64,000 nt of DNA from JAWLBY01 sp041687455 (GTDB lineage: Bacteria; Pseudomonadota; Gammaproteobacteria; Xanthomonadales; Xanthomonadaceae), in NCBI GenBank assembly GCA_041687455.1, contig JAWLBY010000008.1, positions 62,001 through 126,000 on the forward strand. Reading direction: 5' to 3'. Below are positions 8,914 to 16,493 of this stretch, piece after piece; the stretch's first letter is position 1; each line of letters starts with the position of its first letter. The notes below the pieces were generated by a model. The model was given only the letters and a program-made list of their open reading frames with translations, had not been told where the DNA came from and did not search any database. Both the position numbers and the translations under genes were made by a program.

Positions 8914-9306
8914 ATGGCCGTCGGCATCCTTCTCGTCACCCATCCCGGCATCGGACCGTCGCTGCAGCAGCTTGCGCGGCGCATGCTCGGACCGTTGCCG
9001 CTGACGGTCGAGTGCATCGAAGTGCCGTTCGATGCCGACCTCGACACGCTGCTGCCGCAAGCCAGCGCCGCCCTGCGCCGCGTCGACCACGGCGACGGCG
9101 TGCTGCTGATGACCGACCTGTACGGCGCGACGCCGAGCAACTTCGCCGCGCGGCTCGCCGCGCTCGGCATCACTACCCGGCGGTTGGCCGGGCTGAATCT
9201 GCCGATGCTGCTGCGCGCGCTGAACTACAGCGACCGGCCACTGGCGGAACTCGCCGACGCGGCCGCTTCCGGCGGCCGGCTCGGCGTCGTGAGCGACCAT
9301 GCTTGA
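8914..9306 (+). CDS. PTS EIIA component, mannose/fructose (EIIA-Man) type
   Basis: A 130-residue cytoplasmic phosphocarrier. The motif VTHPGIG places the phospho-accepting histidine at residue 10, as in EIIA-Man, and GDGVLLMTDLYGATPSN is the usual second conserved block. It accepts phosphate from HPr. The gene overlaps ptsH by 8 bp and is followed by ptsI, with no EIIB, EIIC or EIID in the window. A regulatory rather than transport PTS is therefore likely, as in xanthomonads, where such sets answer to HPr kinase; that comparison is family knowledge. No strong SD is visible. Confidence 0.9.
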   Translation: MAVGILLVTHPGIGPSLQQLARRMLGPLPLTVECIEVPFDADLDTLLPQASAALRRVDHGDGVLLMTDLYGATPSNFAARLAALGITTRRLAGLNLPMLLRALNYSDRPLAELADAAASGGRLGVVSDHA

Positions 9307-9568
9307 GCGCGAACTGAAGGTGATCAATCGGCTCGGCCTGCATGCTCGCGCGGCGGCCAAGCTGGTGCAGACGCTGGGCGGATTCCGCAGCAATGCCGTG
9401 CTCGCCGCGCGCGGCCGCGAGGTCAACGGCAAGAGCATCATGGGCGTGATGCTGCTGGCTGCCGGCCAGGGCAGCACCGTGCTGCTGCGGCTGGACGGAC
9501 CGGACGAAGTCGACGCGCTGGCCGCCGTCAGCGACCTGTTCGAACGCTGTTTCGACGAGGGCGGATGA
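9299..9568 (+). CDS. ptsH: HPr phosphocarrier protein
   Basis: An 89-residue HPr. NRLGLHARAA gives the EI-dependent phosphorylation site His15, and GREVNGKSIMGVMLL gives Ser46, the site used by HPr kinase/phosphorylase. Retention of both sites suggests that an HprK exists elsewhere in the genome. It is translated from an ATG inside the end of the EIIA gene, so translational coupling is likely. It passes phosphate from EI (next gene) to EIIA. Confidence 0.95.
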   Translation: MLERELKVINRLGLHARAAAKLVQTLGGFRSNAVLAARGREVNGKSIMGVMLLAAGQGSTVLLRLDGPDEVDALAAVSDLFERCFDEGG

Positions 9569-9601
9569 GCGTGCGCACGCCTTCGGCCGGAGCCTGACGC
9601 G

Positions 9602-11332
9602 ATGCGGCGCGAGCTGACCGGCATCAGCGCCTCCCGCGGCCTCGCGCTCGGCCGTGCCCGTGTACGTGAGCCGCACGCGCTCGACGTCGAAGAGCAATTG
9701 ATCCCGGCCGACGCGGTCGACGCCGAACGCGAACGGCTGCGCCAGGCACTGATCGCGGCACGCGACGAACTGCTGCGGGTTCGCGAGCAGATCCGCGAAG
9801 CGCTCGAGCATGACGCCGGCGAGTTCGTCGACCTGCATGCGATGCTGCTCGAGGATCCGGAGCTTGCCGCCGGTCTCGACGAACTGGTCCGGCTCGGCCG
9901 CTACAGCGCCGCCTATGCGCTGCGCGTGCAGCGCGACCGGCTGGTCGCCGCGTTCGACGGCATCGACGATCCGTACCTGCGCTCGCGCCGCGAGGACATC
10001 GATCACGTGATCGGTCGCGTCCACGCCGCGCTGCATCGGCGGCCGGCCTCGCAGATCATCGGCCTCGCCGGCGAGGTGCTGGTCACCGACAGCATCGCGC
10101 CGGTCGAGCTGGCCCAGCTCAGCGACAGCGGCGTGGTGGCGGTCGTGACCGCGCAGGGCAGCACGATGTCGCACTCGGCGATCCTGGCCCGTAGCCTGCG
10201 GGTGCCGATGGTGATCGGCGTGCACGAGGCGCTGTTGCACGTCAACGACGGCGACGCGCTGCTGGTCGACGGCCACGGTGGCCGCGTCATCGTCGAACCG
10301 GACGCCGACGACCTGCGCATGTTCCGCGAGGGCGAGCGACTGGCCGCACGCGAGCATCGTGCGCTGTCGCGACTGCGCCGGGCGCCGAGCCGAACCCGCG
10401 ACGGCGTCGACATCCGGCTGTACGCGAATGCCGAATCGCATGCCGACGTCGGCCAGGCGCATGCGCTCGGTGCCGAAGGCATCGGCCTGTACCGCAGCGA
10501 ATTCCTGTTCCTGCAACGGCATGCGTTGCCGGACGAGGACGAACAGTTCGTCGCCTACCGCGATCTCGTGCTCGGCATGGCCGGCCGGCCGGTCACGATC
10601 CGCACGCTGGATCTCGGCGCCGACAAGGCCGATGGCAGCGGGCTGACGCTTGCGCACGAGCCGAACCCGGCGCTCGGCGTGCGCGGCGTGCGGCTGTGTC
10701 TCGCGCATGAAGCGCTGTTCATGACCCAGTTGCGGGCGATCCTGCGCGCCGCCGCCTACGGTCCGGTCCGCGTGCTGGTGCCGATGGTCAGCCACAGCCG
10801 TGAGCTGCTGGCGGTCCGGCACCTGCTGCAGCAGGCGGCCGGCAGCCTGCGCGAGCAGGGCCATGCGATCGGCGAGTCGGTCGCGCTCGGCGCGATGATC
10901 GAGGTGCCGGCCGCCGCACTGGCGCTGAACACGCTGCTGCCGCACGCCGACTTCTTCTCGATCGGCACCAACGATCTGGTTCAGTATCTGTTGGCAGTCG
11001 ATCGCAACAACGACGCACTCGGCGCCCTGTGCTCGCCGTTGCATCCGGCCGTGCTGCGCGTGCTGCACGACGTGATCCGGCATTGCCAGCGCGCCGGCAA
11101 ACCGGTCGCGGTCTGCGGCGAAATGGCCGGCGAGGCGCGCAACGTGCCACTGCTGCTGGCGCTCGGCCTGACCGACTTCAGCATGCACCCCGGCAACCTG
11201 CTCGAAGTGCGCCGTGCGGTGCGCGACAGCGACCAGGCACAGAGTCGCCGGCACTGCCGACGGCTGCTGACGGGCGACCGCGATGCGATCGAGGCGTGGC
11301 TCGACGCCGGCGGCCGCGCCGGCACCCGCTGA
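9602..11332 (+). CDS. ptsI: PTS enzyme I (PEP-protein phosphotransferase)
   Basis: A 576-residue enzyme that autophosphorylates from phosphoenolpyruvate and passes phosphate to HPr. The N-terminal swivelling domain holds the active histidine (about 191) in QGSTMSHSAILAR; many EIs read GGRTSHxAI here, so the Met is a mild variant. The C-terminal barrel carries the PEP-site motifs LYRSEFLFL, TIRTLDLGADK, SIGTNDLVQYL and the catalytic cysteine (about 505) in CGEMAGEA. Length is normal for canonical EI, and no GAF domain of the PtsP (nitrogen PTS) type is present. It is the last gene of the EIIA-HPr-EI operon; about 70 bases separate it from a convergent gene. Confidence 0.95.
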   Translation: MRRELTGISASRGLALGRARVREPHALDVEEQLIPADAVDAERERLRQALIAARDELLRVREQIREALEHDAGEFVDLHAMLLEDPELAAGLDELVRLGRYSAAYALRVQRDRLVAAFDGIDDPYLRSRREDIDHVIGRVHAALHRRPASQIIGLAGEVLVTDSIAPVELAQLSDSGVVAVVTAQGSTMSHSAILARSLRVPMVIGVHEALLHVNDGDALLVDGHGGRVIVEPDADDLRMFREGERLAAREHRALSRLRRAPSRTRDGVDIRLYANAESHADVGQAHALGAEGIGLYRSEFLFLQRHALPDEDEQFVAYRDLVLGMAGRPVTIRTLDLGADKADGSGLTLAHEPNPALGVRGVRLCLAHEALFMTQLRAILRAAAYGPVRVLVPMVSHSRELLAVRHLLQQAAGSLREQGHAIGESVALGAMIEVPAAALALNTLLPHADFFSIGTNDLVQYLLAVDRNNDALGALCSPLHPAVLRVLHDVIRHCQRAGKPVAVCGEMAGEARNVPLLLALGLTDFSMHPGNLLEVRRAVRDSDQAQSRRHCRRLLTGDRDAIEAWLDAGGRAGTR

Positions 11333-11402
11333 TTTCCGCACGGTTTCGAACGCCCGCGAACGGCGGCGGCCGAAGCGGCGACGGCGTTGCGGCAGGCCGC
11401 GG

Positions 11403-12068
11403 CTACCCGCCGCCGAGTTCCTCGGCCACCTTCAGCGTGAAATACTGCAGCACCAGCCGATCGTTGCGGCTGCTGTCGCGGAACGCGAAGCCGACCCGGT
11501 AGCCATCGCCGGCATCGGTCTTGGTCGTATGGCAGATCGACGCCTTCAGCGACAGGTCGACCGGCCGGCCTTCGAACCCGATCGCGAAATCGACCGTCGC
11601 CGGATCGCCGACGCCGCCCAGCGGCCCGTCGCAACTGACCATCGCGCCGGCCACGCTGAGGTCGACCAGCGTCACCGCCACGGTGCCGCCAAGCTTGGGC
11701 AGCGTGACGACCGCCTCGATCTCGGTCGGCATCCGCAGCGCGTTGCGAACCTTCTTCGCGCGCACCGCGCTCGGGTAGGCCAGCAACGTGTACGGAAACG
11801 GATAGGTGAACAACTGGATCACCTGCGCTTCGAACGCGAAGTCGTACATGCCGGTGAACCCGCTGACCAGATGGGTTTCGCCGGGCTTGAGCGCCGGGGC
11901 ATCACCGAGCGGCACGACCATGATGCCGCGCCCCTCGATCGCGGCGCAGAACTGCGCCTCGCCGCCACCGCTGCCGCCGACCGGCTGGGTCTGCAGGAAC
12001 ATGCCCGGCCGCAGCTTCAGTGCACGCAGGCTCATCTGCGTGGGTTCGCGCAGGTTCGAGTCAGCCAC
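11403..12068 (-). CDS. YcgR-like PilZ-domain protein, predicted c-di-GMP effector
   Basis: A 221-residue cytoplasmic protein with an N-terminal YcgR-type beta domain (LKLRPGMFLQTQ ... GIMVVPLGD) and a C-terminal PilZ domain. The c-di-GMP ligands are present: RNALR (RxxxR) at about residue 112 and DLSVAGAM (DxSxxG) about 30 residues later. Such proteins bind cyclic di-GMP and typically alter flagellar or surface behaviour; the partner here is unknown. The GTG at 12068 is chosen because a strong purine-rich GGAAGGGGG lies just before it; the first ATG is twelve codons further in. It is divergent from the EF-G-like gene. Confidence 0.85.
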   Translation of the reverse strand: MADSNLREPTQMSLRALKLRPGMFLQTQPVGGSGGGEAQFCAAIEGRGIMVVPLGDAPALKPGETHLVSGFTGMYDFAFEAQVIQLFTYPFPYTLLAYPSAVRAKKVRNALRMPTEIEAVVTLPKLGGTVAVTLVDLSVAGAMVSCDGPLGGVGDPATVDFAIGFEGRPVDLSLKASICHTTKTDAGDGYRVGFAFRDSSRNDRLVLQYFTLKVAEELGGG

Positions 12069-12391
12069 GATTGCCCCCTTCCCTCTTGATCGTCCACGCG
12101 ACGGCGCTCCCCGGCACCATCGCGATCGAACCGCAGCATCGCCGATCCGGACCGGCGCTGCCAAGCCCGAACGGCAGCCGCGCGTCGGATGCCGCGTCGC
12201 CCACCGCAACCGCCGCCGCACGAGCGGTCCGCGCACCCTTGACCGGCCGGCCGCCGACTGGAAGGCTAGCAGTGTTCGATCCACCGTCTGTGCGCGCGAG
12301 GTTTCCGTCTTCGTTCGCGTCATCGAACGTCTGCGGAATGCTGCCCCGGCCTGTCGCGCACGCGCGCCATCCACGCCTGGAGGAAGCCGGC
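12069..12391. other. Divergent intergenic region, no gene seen
   Basis: The 323 bases between the PilZ gene (minus) and the EF-G-like gene (plus) hold both ribosome-binding sites and presumably two promoters. I found no convincing -35/-10 pair, repeat or RNA gene. Confidence 0.4.
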
Positions 12392-14443
12392 ATGCCCGCC
12401 TACAGCACGGAAGAGATCCGCAACATCGCCCTGACCGGTCACGCCGGCAGCGGCAAGACCACCCTGTTCGAAGCGCTGATGCAGGCCGGCGGCACGATCC
12501 AGACCGCCGGCACCATCGAGCGCGGCACGACGCTGTCGGATTTCGATCCGATGGAAAGGAGCCGCGGCCATTCGATCAACTCCGTGATCGCTTCGATCGA
12601 TCACGGCGGCGTCCACGTCAACCTGATCGACACCCCGGGCTATCCCGATTTCCGCGGACCGACGCTGTCGGCGCTGGCCGCGGTCGAGACCGTTGCAGTC
12701 GTGGTCAGCGCCGTGACCGGCATCGAACACGAAGTGATCCGGATGATGGAGTACGCCAAGGCACGCCGGCTGTGCCGGCTGCTGATCGTCAACAAGATCG
12801 ATCACGCCGAGGCCGACCTCGCCGCGCTGGTCGACGAGTTGCGTGCGACCTTCGGTGCCGAATGCCTGCCGATCAACCTGCCTGCGGCCGGCCGCGACGG
12901 CGTCGTCGACTGCTTCGCCCGGCCCGATGGCGACAGCGATCTCGGCCCGGTCGCCGACTGGCACCAGAAGATCATCGACCAGGTGGTCGAGATCAACGAA
13001 GACGTGATGGGCCACTACCTCGAGGATGGCGAGGCCGCGCTGTCGGGGCAGGAACTGCATGACGCGTTCGAACAGTGCCTGCGCGAACAGCATCTGGTGC
13101 CGATCTGCTTCGTGTCGGCACGCAGCGGCAGCGGCGTGAACGAATTGCTCGACGTGTTCGAGCGGCTGATGCCGAATCCGTACGAGGGCAATCCGCCGGC
13201 GTTCGTGCGCGGACGCGGGGCCGACGCCGAGGCGGTGGTCGCCGAGCCGGATCCGGACCGGCACGTGATCGCCGATGTGTTCAAGATCGTCAACGACCCG
13301 TTCGTCGGCAAGATCGGCGTGTTCCGGGTCTACCAGGGACGCATCCGCCGCGACAGCCAGTTGTTCATCGACGACGGCCGGAAGCCGTTCAAGGTCGGCC
13401 ATCTGTTCAAGCTGCGCGGCAAGGAGCACGTCGAGATCGACGAAGCGATTCCCGGCGACATCGCCGCGGTCGCGAAGGTCGACGAGATCCATTTCGACGC
13501 CGTGCTGCACGACAGCCACGACGAGGACGAGATCCACCTGAAACCGCTCGATTTCCCGCAGCCGATGTTCGGCCTCGCGATCGAGCCGGCCAGCAAGGGC
13601 CAGGAACAGAAGCTCGCCAACGCGCTGCAGCGGATGCAGGAGGAAGATCCGTGTTTCCGCGTCGAGCATCGGGCGGACGTCAACGAAACCGTGATCCGCG
13701 GGCTCGGCGAGCTGCATCTGAAGCTGATGCTGGAGCGGATGCACGAGCGCTACGGCGTTGAGGTCGTGTCGCACCCGCCGCGGATCGCCTATCGCGAAAC
13801 GATCTCGACCCACGCCGACGGCCATCACCGACACAAGAAACAGACCGGCGGCGCCGGCCAGTTCGGCGAGGTGTTCCTGCGCGTCGAGCCGCTGCCGCGC
13901 GGCAGCGGATTCGAGTTCGTCGACGAAGTCCGCGGCGGCACGATCCCGAACCAGTTCATTCCGGCGGTCGAGAAGGGCGTGCGGATGGCACTCGACAACG
14001 GCGCAGTGGCCGGCTTTCCGCTGCAGGACGTGCGGGTGGTCGTCTACGACGGCAAGCATCACCCGGTCGATTCGAAGGAGGTCGCGTTCGTCGCTGCCGG
14101 CAAGAAGGCGTTTCTCGATGCAGTATCCAAGGCGCGGCCGCTGGTGCTCGAACCGGTGGTCAATCTCGACGTGACGGTGCCGGAGGCGACGATGGGCGAC
14201 ATCACCGGCGGGCTGGCGTCGAAACGCGCGCGGATCAACGGCACCGATGCCGCCCGCGGCGGCGAGATCATCGTCAAGGCGCAGGTGCCGCTGGCCGAGC
14301 TCGGCGACTACGCCAACGAGCTCAAGGCCGCGACCGGCGGCCAGGGCCGCTACACGATCGAGCTGAGCCACTACGAGCCGGTACCGCCGCAGTTGCAGCG
14401 GCAATTGGCCGACAGCTACCGGCCGCACGCCGACGAGGACTGA
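12392..14443 (+). CDS. EF-G-like translational GTPase
   Basis: A 683-residue GTPase of the elongation factor G superfamily. G1 is GHAGSGKTT at about 16-24, G3 DTPGYPDF and G4 NKID. Domains II to V follow, with HKKQTGGAGQFGEV in domain IV and a C-terminal GGxGRYTIELSHYEPVP. The G2 region (GTTLSDFDPMERSRGHSI) is diverged from canonical FusA, and the gene stands alone, outside the rpsL-rpsG-fusA-tuf operon. It is probably the 'EF-G-like'/FusA2 paralogue, whose exact role is not settled. AGGA about ten bases upstream supports the ATG. A long antisense reading frame covers the whole gene but is a composition shadow. Confidence 0.9.
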   Translation: MPAYSTEEIRNIALTGHAGSGKTTLFEALMQAGGTIQTAGTIERGTTLSDFDPMERSRGHSINSVIASIDHGGVHVNLIDTPGYPDFRGPTLSALAAVETVAVVVSAVTGIEHEVIRMMEYAKARRLCRLLIVNKIDHAEADLAALVDELRATFGAECLPINLPAAGRDGVVDCFARPDGDSDLGPVADWHQKIIDQVVEINEDVMGHYLEDGEAALSGQELHDAFEQCLREQHLVPICFVSARSGSGVNELLDVFERLMPNPYEGNPPAFVRGRGADAEAVVAEPDPDRHVIADVFKIVNDPFVGKIGVFRVYQGRIRRDSQLFIDDGRKPFKVGHLFKLRGKEHVEIDEAIPGDIAAVAKVDEIHFDAVLHDSHDEDEIHLKPLDFPQPMFGLAIEPASKGQEQKLANALQRMQEEDPCFRVEHRADVNETVIRGLGELHLKLMLERMHERYGVEVVSHPPRIAYRETISTHADGHHRHKKQTGGAGQFGEVFLRVEPLPRGSGFEFVDEVRGGTIPNQFIPAVEKGVRMALDNGAVAGFPLQDVRVVVYDGKHHPVDSKEVAFVAAGKKAFLDAVSKARPLVLEPVVNLDVTVPEATMGDITGGLASKRARINGTDAARGGEIIVKAQVPLAELGDYANELKAATGGQGRYTIELSHYEPVPPQLQRQLADSYRPHADED

Positions 14444-14702
14444 TCGCAACGCCGGCAGCGATCGAACGTGCTGCGCGGTGGCCGTTCGGACGCGGCACGG
14501 CGGACCCGGCAGAATGGCGGTTCCGCCGCCACCGGATCGCCCGATGCCGAACCCCCTTGCCGCACTGCTCGCCCGATCGCACGTCGCCGACGACGCCAGG
14601 CAGTGGGGGTCGGCCGGCCGCGCCCGCGGCCACCGGGCGATGCGCGCAGACACCGGCAACGCGCGACCGACGGCCGGTCTGCAGCGCGTGCAGGCTCGCT
14701 GA

Positions 14703-15599
14703 GTGAACACGTCGAGCGGGTCCTACGTGGAGCGGTTCACGCTCGCGCCGCCGCTGCCTGCCAGTCGCGGCTGGATCATGCGCGCCGAATCGGCGCAGGC
14801 ACCGGTCGCTCTGATCGTGCCGGCGCTCGGTGTCGCGGCGCGCTCCTACGAGCGCTTCGGCGCGGCGCTGCGCGAGGCCGGCCTGCACGCCGCCTGCGTC
14901 GACCTGCGCGGCGTCGGCAGCAGCCCGCTGCGCGCGGCGCGCGGCGTCGACTGGGGCTACCTGGAGCTGGTCGACGGCGAGCTGGCGGCGCTGTACGACG
15001 AGGTCCGCCGGCGCCTGCCGGAGGCGCCGACGGTGCTGGTCGGTCATTCTCTCGGCGGCCAGCTCGCGATGCTGCAGCAGGCGCGACAGCGACATCGGCC
15101 GGCGCAGGCGGTCGTGCTGCTGGCCAGCGGGTCGCCGTGGATCCGCGCGTTCCCGCGGTACGCGCGGCCGGCGGTCGCGGCCTTCGTGCAGCTCACCCGC
15201 GCGAGCTGCATCGGGCTCGGCGTGTTCCGTGGCGACTGGCTGCGCTTCGGCGGCCGGCAGCCGGCTCGACTGATGCTCGAATGGGCCAGCCACGCGCGCC
15301 ACGGCCGATTCGGCCGGCTCGGTGCCGAACAGTGGGACGCCGATGCAGCATTGCGGAACAGCGCAACCCCGGTGATCGGCATGCCGATGGGCCGCGACGC
15401 CTACACCTTGGCAGCGGCGACCCGGCACCTCGCCGACATGAGCGCCGGCGCGTTGCGCTGGGCCCCGCTCGACACAATCGATGGCCGCGCACCGGGGCAT
15501 TTCGGCTGGATGCGAACGCCGGTGCCGGTCGCCCGCCGGCTGGCGGAACTGCTGGCGGAAATGCCGGCCAGTAGCCCGGCGAGCGTCGCCGGCGCATGA
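14703..15599 (+). CDS. Alpha/beta hydrolase fold protein
   Basis: A 298-residue serine hydrolase-like protein. IVPALGVAARSYERF is the oxyanion region, DLRGVGSS follows, and LVGHSLGGQLA contains the nucleophile elbow GHSLGG. A late histidine in PGHFGWMR is a candidate for the triad. The substrate is unknown. A GTG at 14703, next to a TGA, is used; an ATG at 14779 would start just before the core fold. The preceding 259 bases hold a 74-codon frame with no recognisable domain, which I do not call. The gene is followed by a bidirectional hairpin terminator. Confidence 0.8.
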   Translation: MNTSSGSYVERFTLAPPLPASRGWIMRAESAQAPVALIVPALGVAARSYERFGAALREAGLHAACVDLRGVGSSPLRAARGVDWGYLELVDGELAALYDEVRRRLPEAPTVLVGHSLGGQLAMLQQARQRHRPAQAVVLLASGSPWIRAFPRYARPAVAAFVQLTRASCIGLGVFRGDWLRFGGRQPARLMLEWASHARHGRFGRLGAEQWDADAALRNSATPVIGMPMGRDAYTLAAATRHLADMSAGALRWAPLDTIDGRAPGHFGWMRTPVPVARRLAELLAEMPASSPASVAGA

Positions 15600-15620
15600 A
15601 GGCGCTCCGCTGAAACGCAA

Positions 15621-15642
15621 CAGCCCCGCACGAGCGGGGCTG
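15621..15642. terminator. Bidirectional hairpin between convergent genes
   Basis: CAGCCCCG-cacgag-CGGGGCTG is a perfect 8-bp stem with a six-base loop. It is followed by TTCGGG on the plus strand and GTTGCGTTT on the minus strand. It lies 22 bases after the hydrolase stop and 25 bases after the THX stop, so it can serve both. Confidence 0.75.
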
Positions 15643-15666
15643 TTCGGGTATCGGCGAGCGGGCGAC

Positions 15667-15822
15667 TTACGCCTTGCGGGCCGGGGCCTTCTTCGCCGGG
15701 GCCTTCTTCGCCGGCGCCGCGGCGGCCGGCTTGCCGACCGTCACCTTCTCGTGCGGACGGGCATTGCCGTAGCTGCTGATGTTGATCTTGCCCTTGCGGG
15801 TACGGCGGTCGCCCTTGCCCAT
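15667..15822 (-). CDS. 30S ribosomal protein THX with Ala/Lys-rich tail
   Basis: A 51-residue basic protein starting MGKGDRRTRKGKINISSYGN, which matches the N-terminal signature of bacterial ribosomal protein THX (MGKGDxxTxxGK). In Thermus the peptide is 26 residues and sits in the 30S head. Here it is extended by an Ala-Pro-Lys tail with repeated APAKK units, an extension I associate with the Xanthomonadales. A GAGGAG lies nine bases before the ATG. The hairpin at 15621-15642 terminates it. The tail makes a histone H1-like annotation tempting; the N-terminus argues for THX. Confidence 0.8.
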   Translation of the reverse strand: MGKGDRRTRKGKINISSYGNARPHEKVTVGKPAAAAPAKKAPAKKAPARKA

Positions 15823-15930
15823 CGCCTGAAACTCCTCGATTCGTTTGGTTCAACGCGTCCCGGCGGGACGCCGTGGGCCGCGTAGCCTATCACCGCCGGA
15901 CGGTCGGCGACACTGGGCCGGCCGCAGCGA

Positions 15931-16362
15931 TCAGGCCGCCTCGGCTCCGAACCCGAGCGCGGTCCGCCGGTGCGACAGCCGCAGGTTCAGCAGATGGGCG
16001 GCCGCGATCAGCAGCCCGCCGAGCGTCATCAGCCCGGCGTGCAGGCCGGAATGATCGTGCAGGCCGGTGAACGAGCCGCTCCACAGCAGCGCCAGACCGG
16101 GCAACAGCAGCGCCCAGGCCTGGAACGCGCGGTGCCGGCGATAGCCAATGCTGAGCGAGGTCACCCCGAGCAGGCCGGCGAACACCGCGATCATCTGGTC
16201 GAAGTCGGCACTGGCGAACAGGCCGAGCCCAAGCGCCGGCGCCGTCGCCAGCAACAGCGGCACCATCGCGCAATGCAACGCGCACAGCAGCGAGCCGACC
16301 ATGCCGATCCGGTCGGCCACGCCGGTCAGGCGCTCGGAGGGTTGGCGACGGAAGTCGGGCAC
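15931..16362 (-). CDS. MerC-family membrane protein, probably in the Zur regulon
   Basis: A 143-residue inner-membrane protein with four hydrophobic segments. GSLLCALHCAMVPLL carries the paired cysteines of the MerC family (mercury-resistance transport proteins); a histidine-rich LHDHSGLH loop follows. GTG at 16362 is preferred because AGAGGA lies seven bases upstream; an ATG at 16413 would overlap the Zur-like operator. No merR, merT or merA is nearby. The gene shares a divergent control region with a ZnuD-like TonB receptor, and zur is 4 kb away, so a role in zinc homeostasis is more likely than mercury resistance. That assignment is inference from context. Confidence 0.75.
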   Translation of the reverse strand: MPDFRRQPSERLTGVADRIGMVGSLLCALHCAMVPLLLATAPALGLGLFASADFDQMIAVFAGLLGVTSLSIGYRRHRAFQAWALLLPGLALLWSGSFTGLHDHSGLHAGLMTLGGLLIAAAHLLNLRLSHRRTALGFGAEAA

Positions 16363-16398
16363 GGGCCTGTCCTCTGCCGCGGGACTTGCGGCGTGAGT

Positions 16399-16416
16399 GA
16401 AACAATATAACATTTG
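16399..16416. promoter_or_regulatory. Zur-like operator before the MerC-like gene
   Basis: GAAACAATATAACATTTG contains TATAACATTTG, which matches the right half of the gammaproteobacterial Zur box consensus (TATAACATTTC); the left half is degenerate. It lies 37 bases upstream of the GTG start and is strikingly AT-rich in a GC-rich genome. Confidence 0.6.
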
Positions 16417-16462
16417 ACCTGCATTCGCCAGCGCCGCCCCGGCCGGAGCCGGCGCCCGTTCT

Positions 16463-16480
16463 GGAACGATATAACATTTG
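16463..16480. promoter_or_regulatory. Zur-like operator before the znuD-like gene
   Basis: GGAACGATATAACATTTG repeats the 12-mer ATATAACATTTG of the site at 16405-16416, in the same orientation 64 bp away. It directly abuts the GGAG ribosome-binding site of the TonB receptor, so bound protein would block expression. Confidence 0.6.
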
Positions 16481-16493
16481 GAGCCGCTGTCCG

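Noticed and set aside
14478..14702. 74-codon frame upstream of the hydrolase
   Set aside because: No SD, no domain, and low-complexity Arg/Ala/Pro composition expected by chance at this GC content.
12320..14710. 796-codon open frame antisense to the EF-G-like gene
   Set aside because: It is a shadow of high-GC codon bias: no recognisable domain, biased Arg/Asp/Val/His composition, and the plus strand encodes a complete GTPase with all motifs.
15931..16413. Mercury-resistance operon
   Set aside because: Only a MerC-like membrane gene is present, with no merR, merT, merP or merA; zinc context explains it better.
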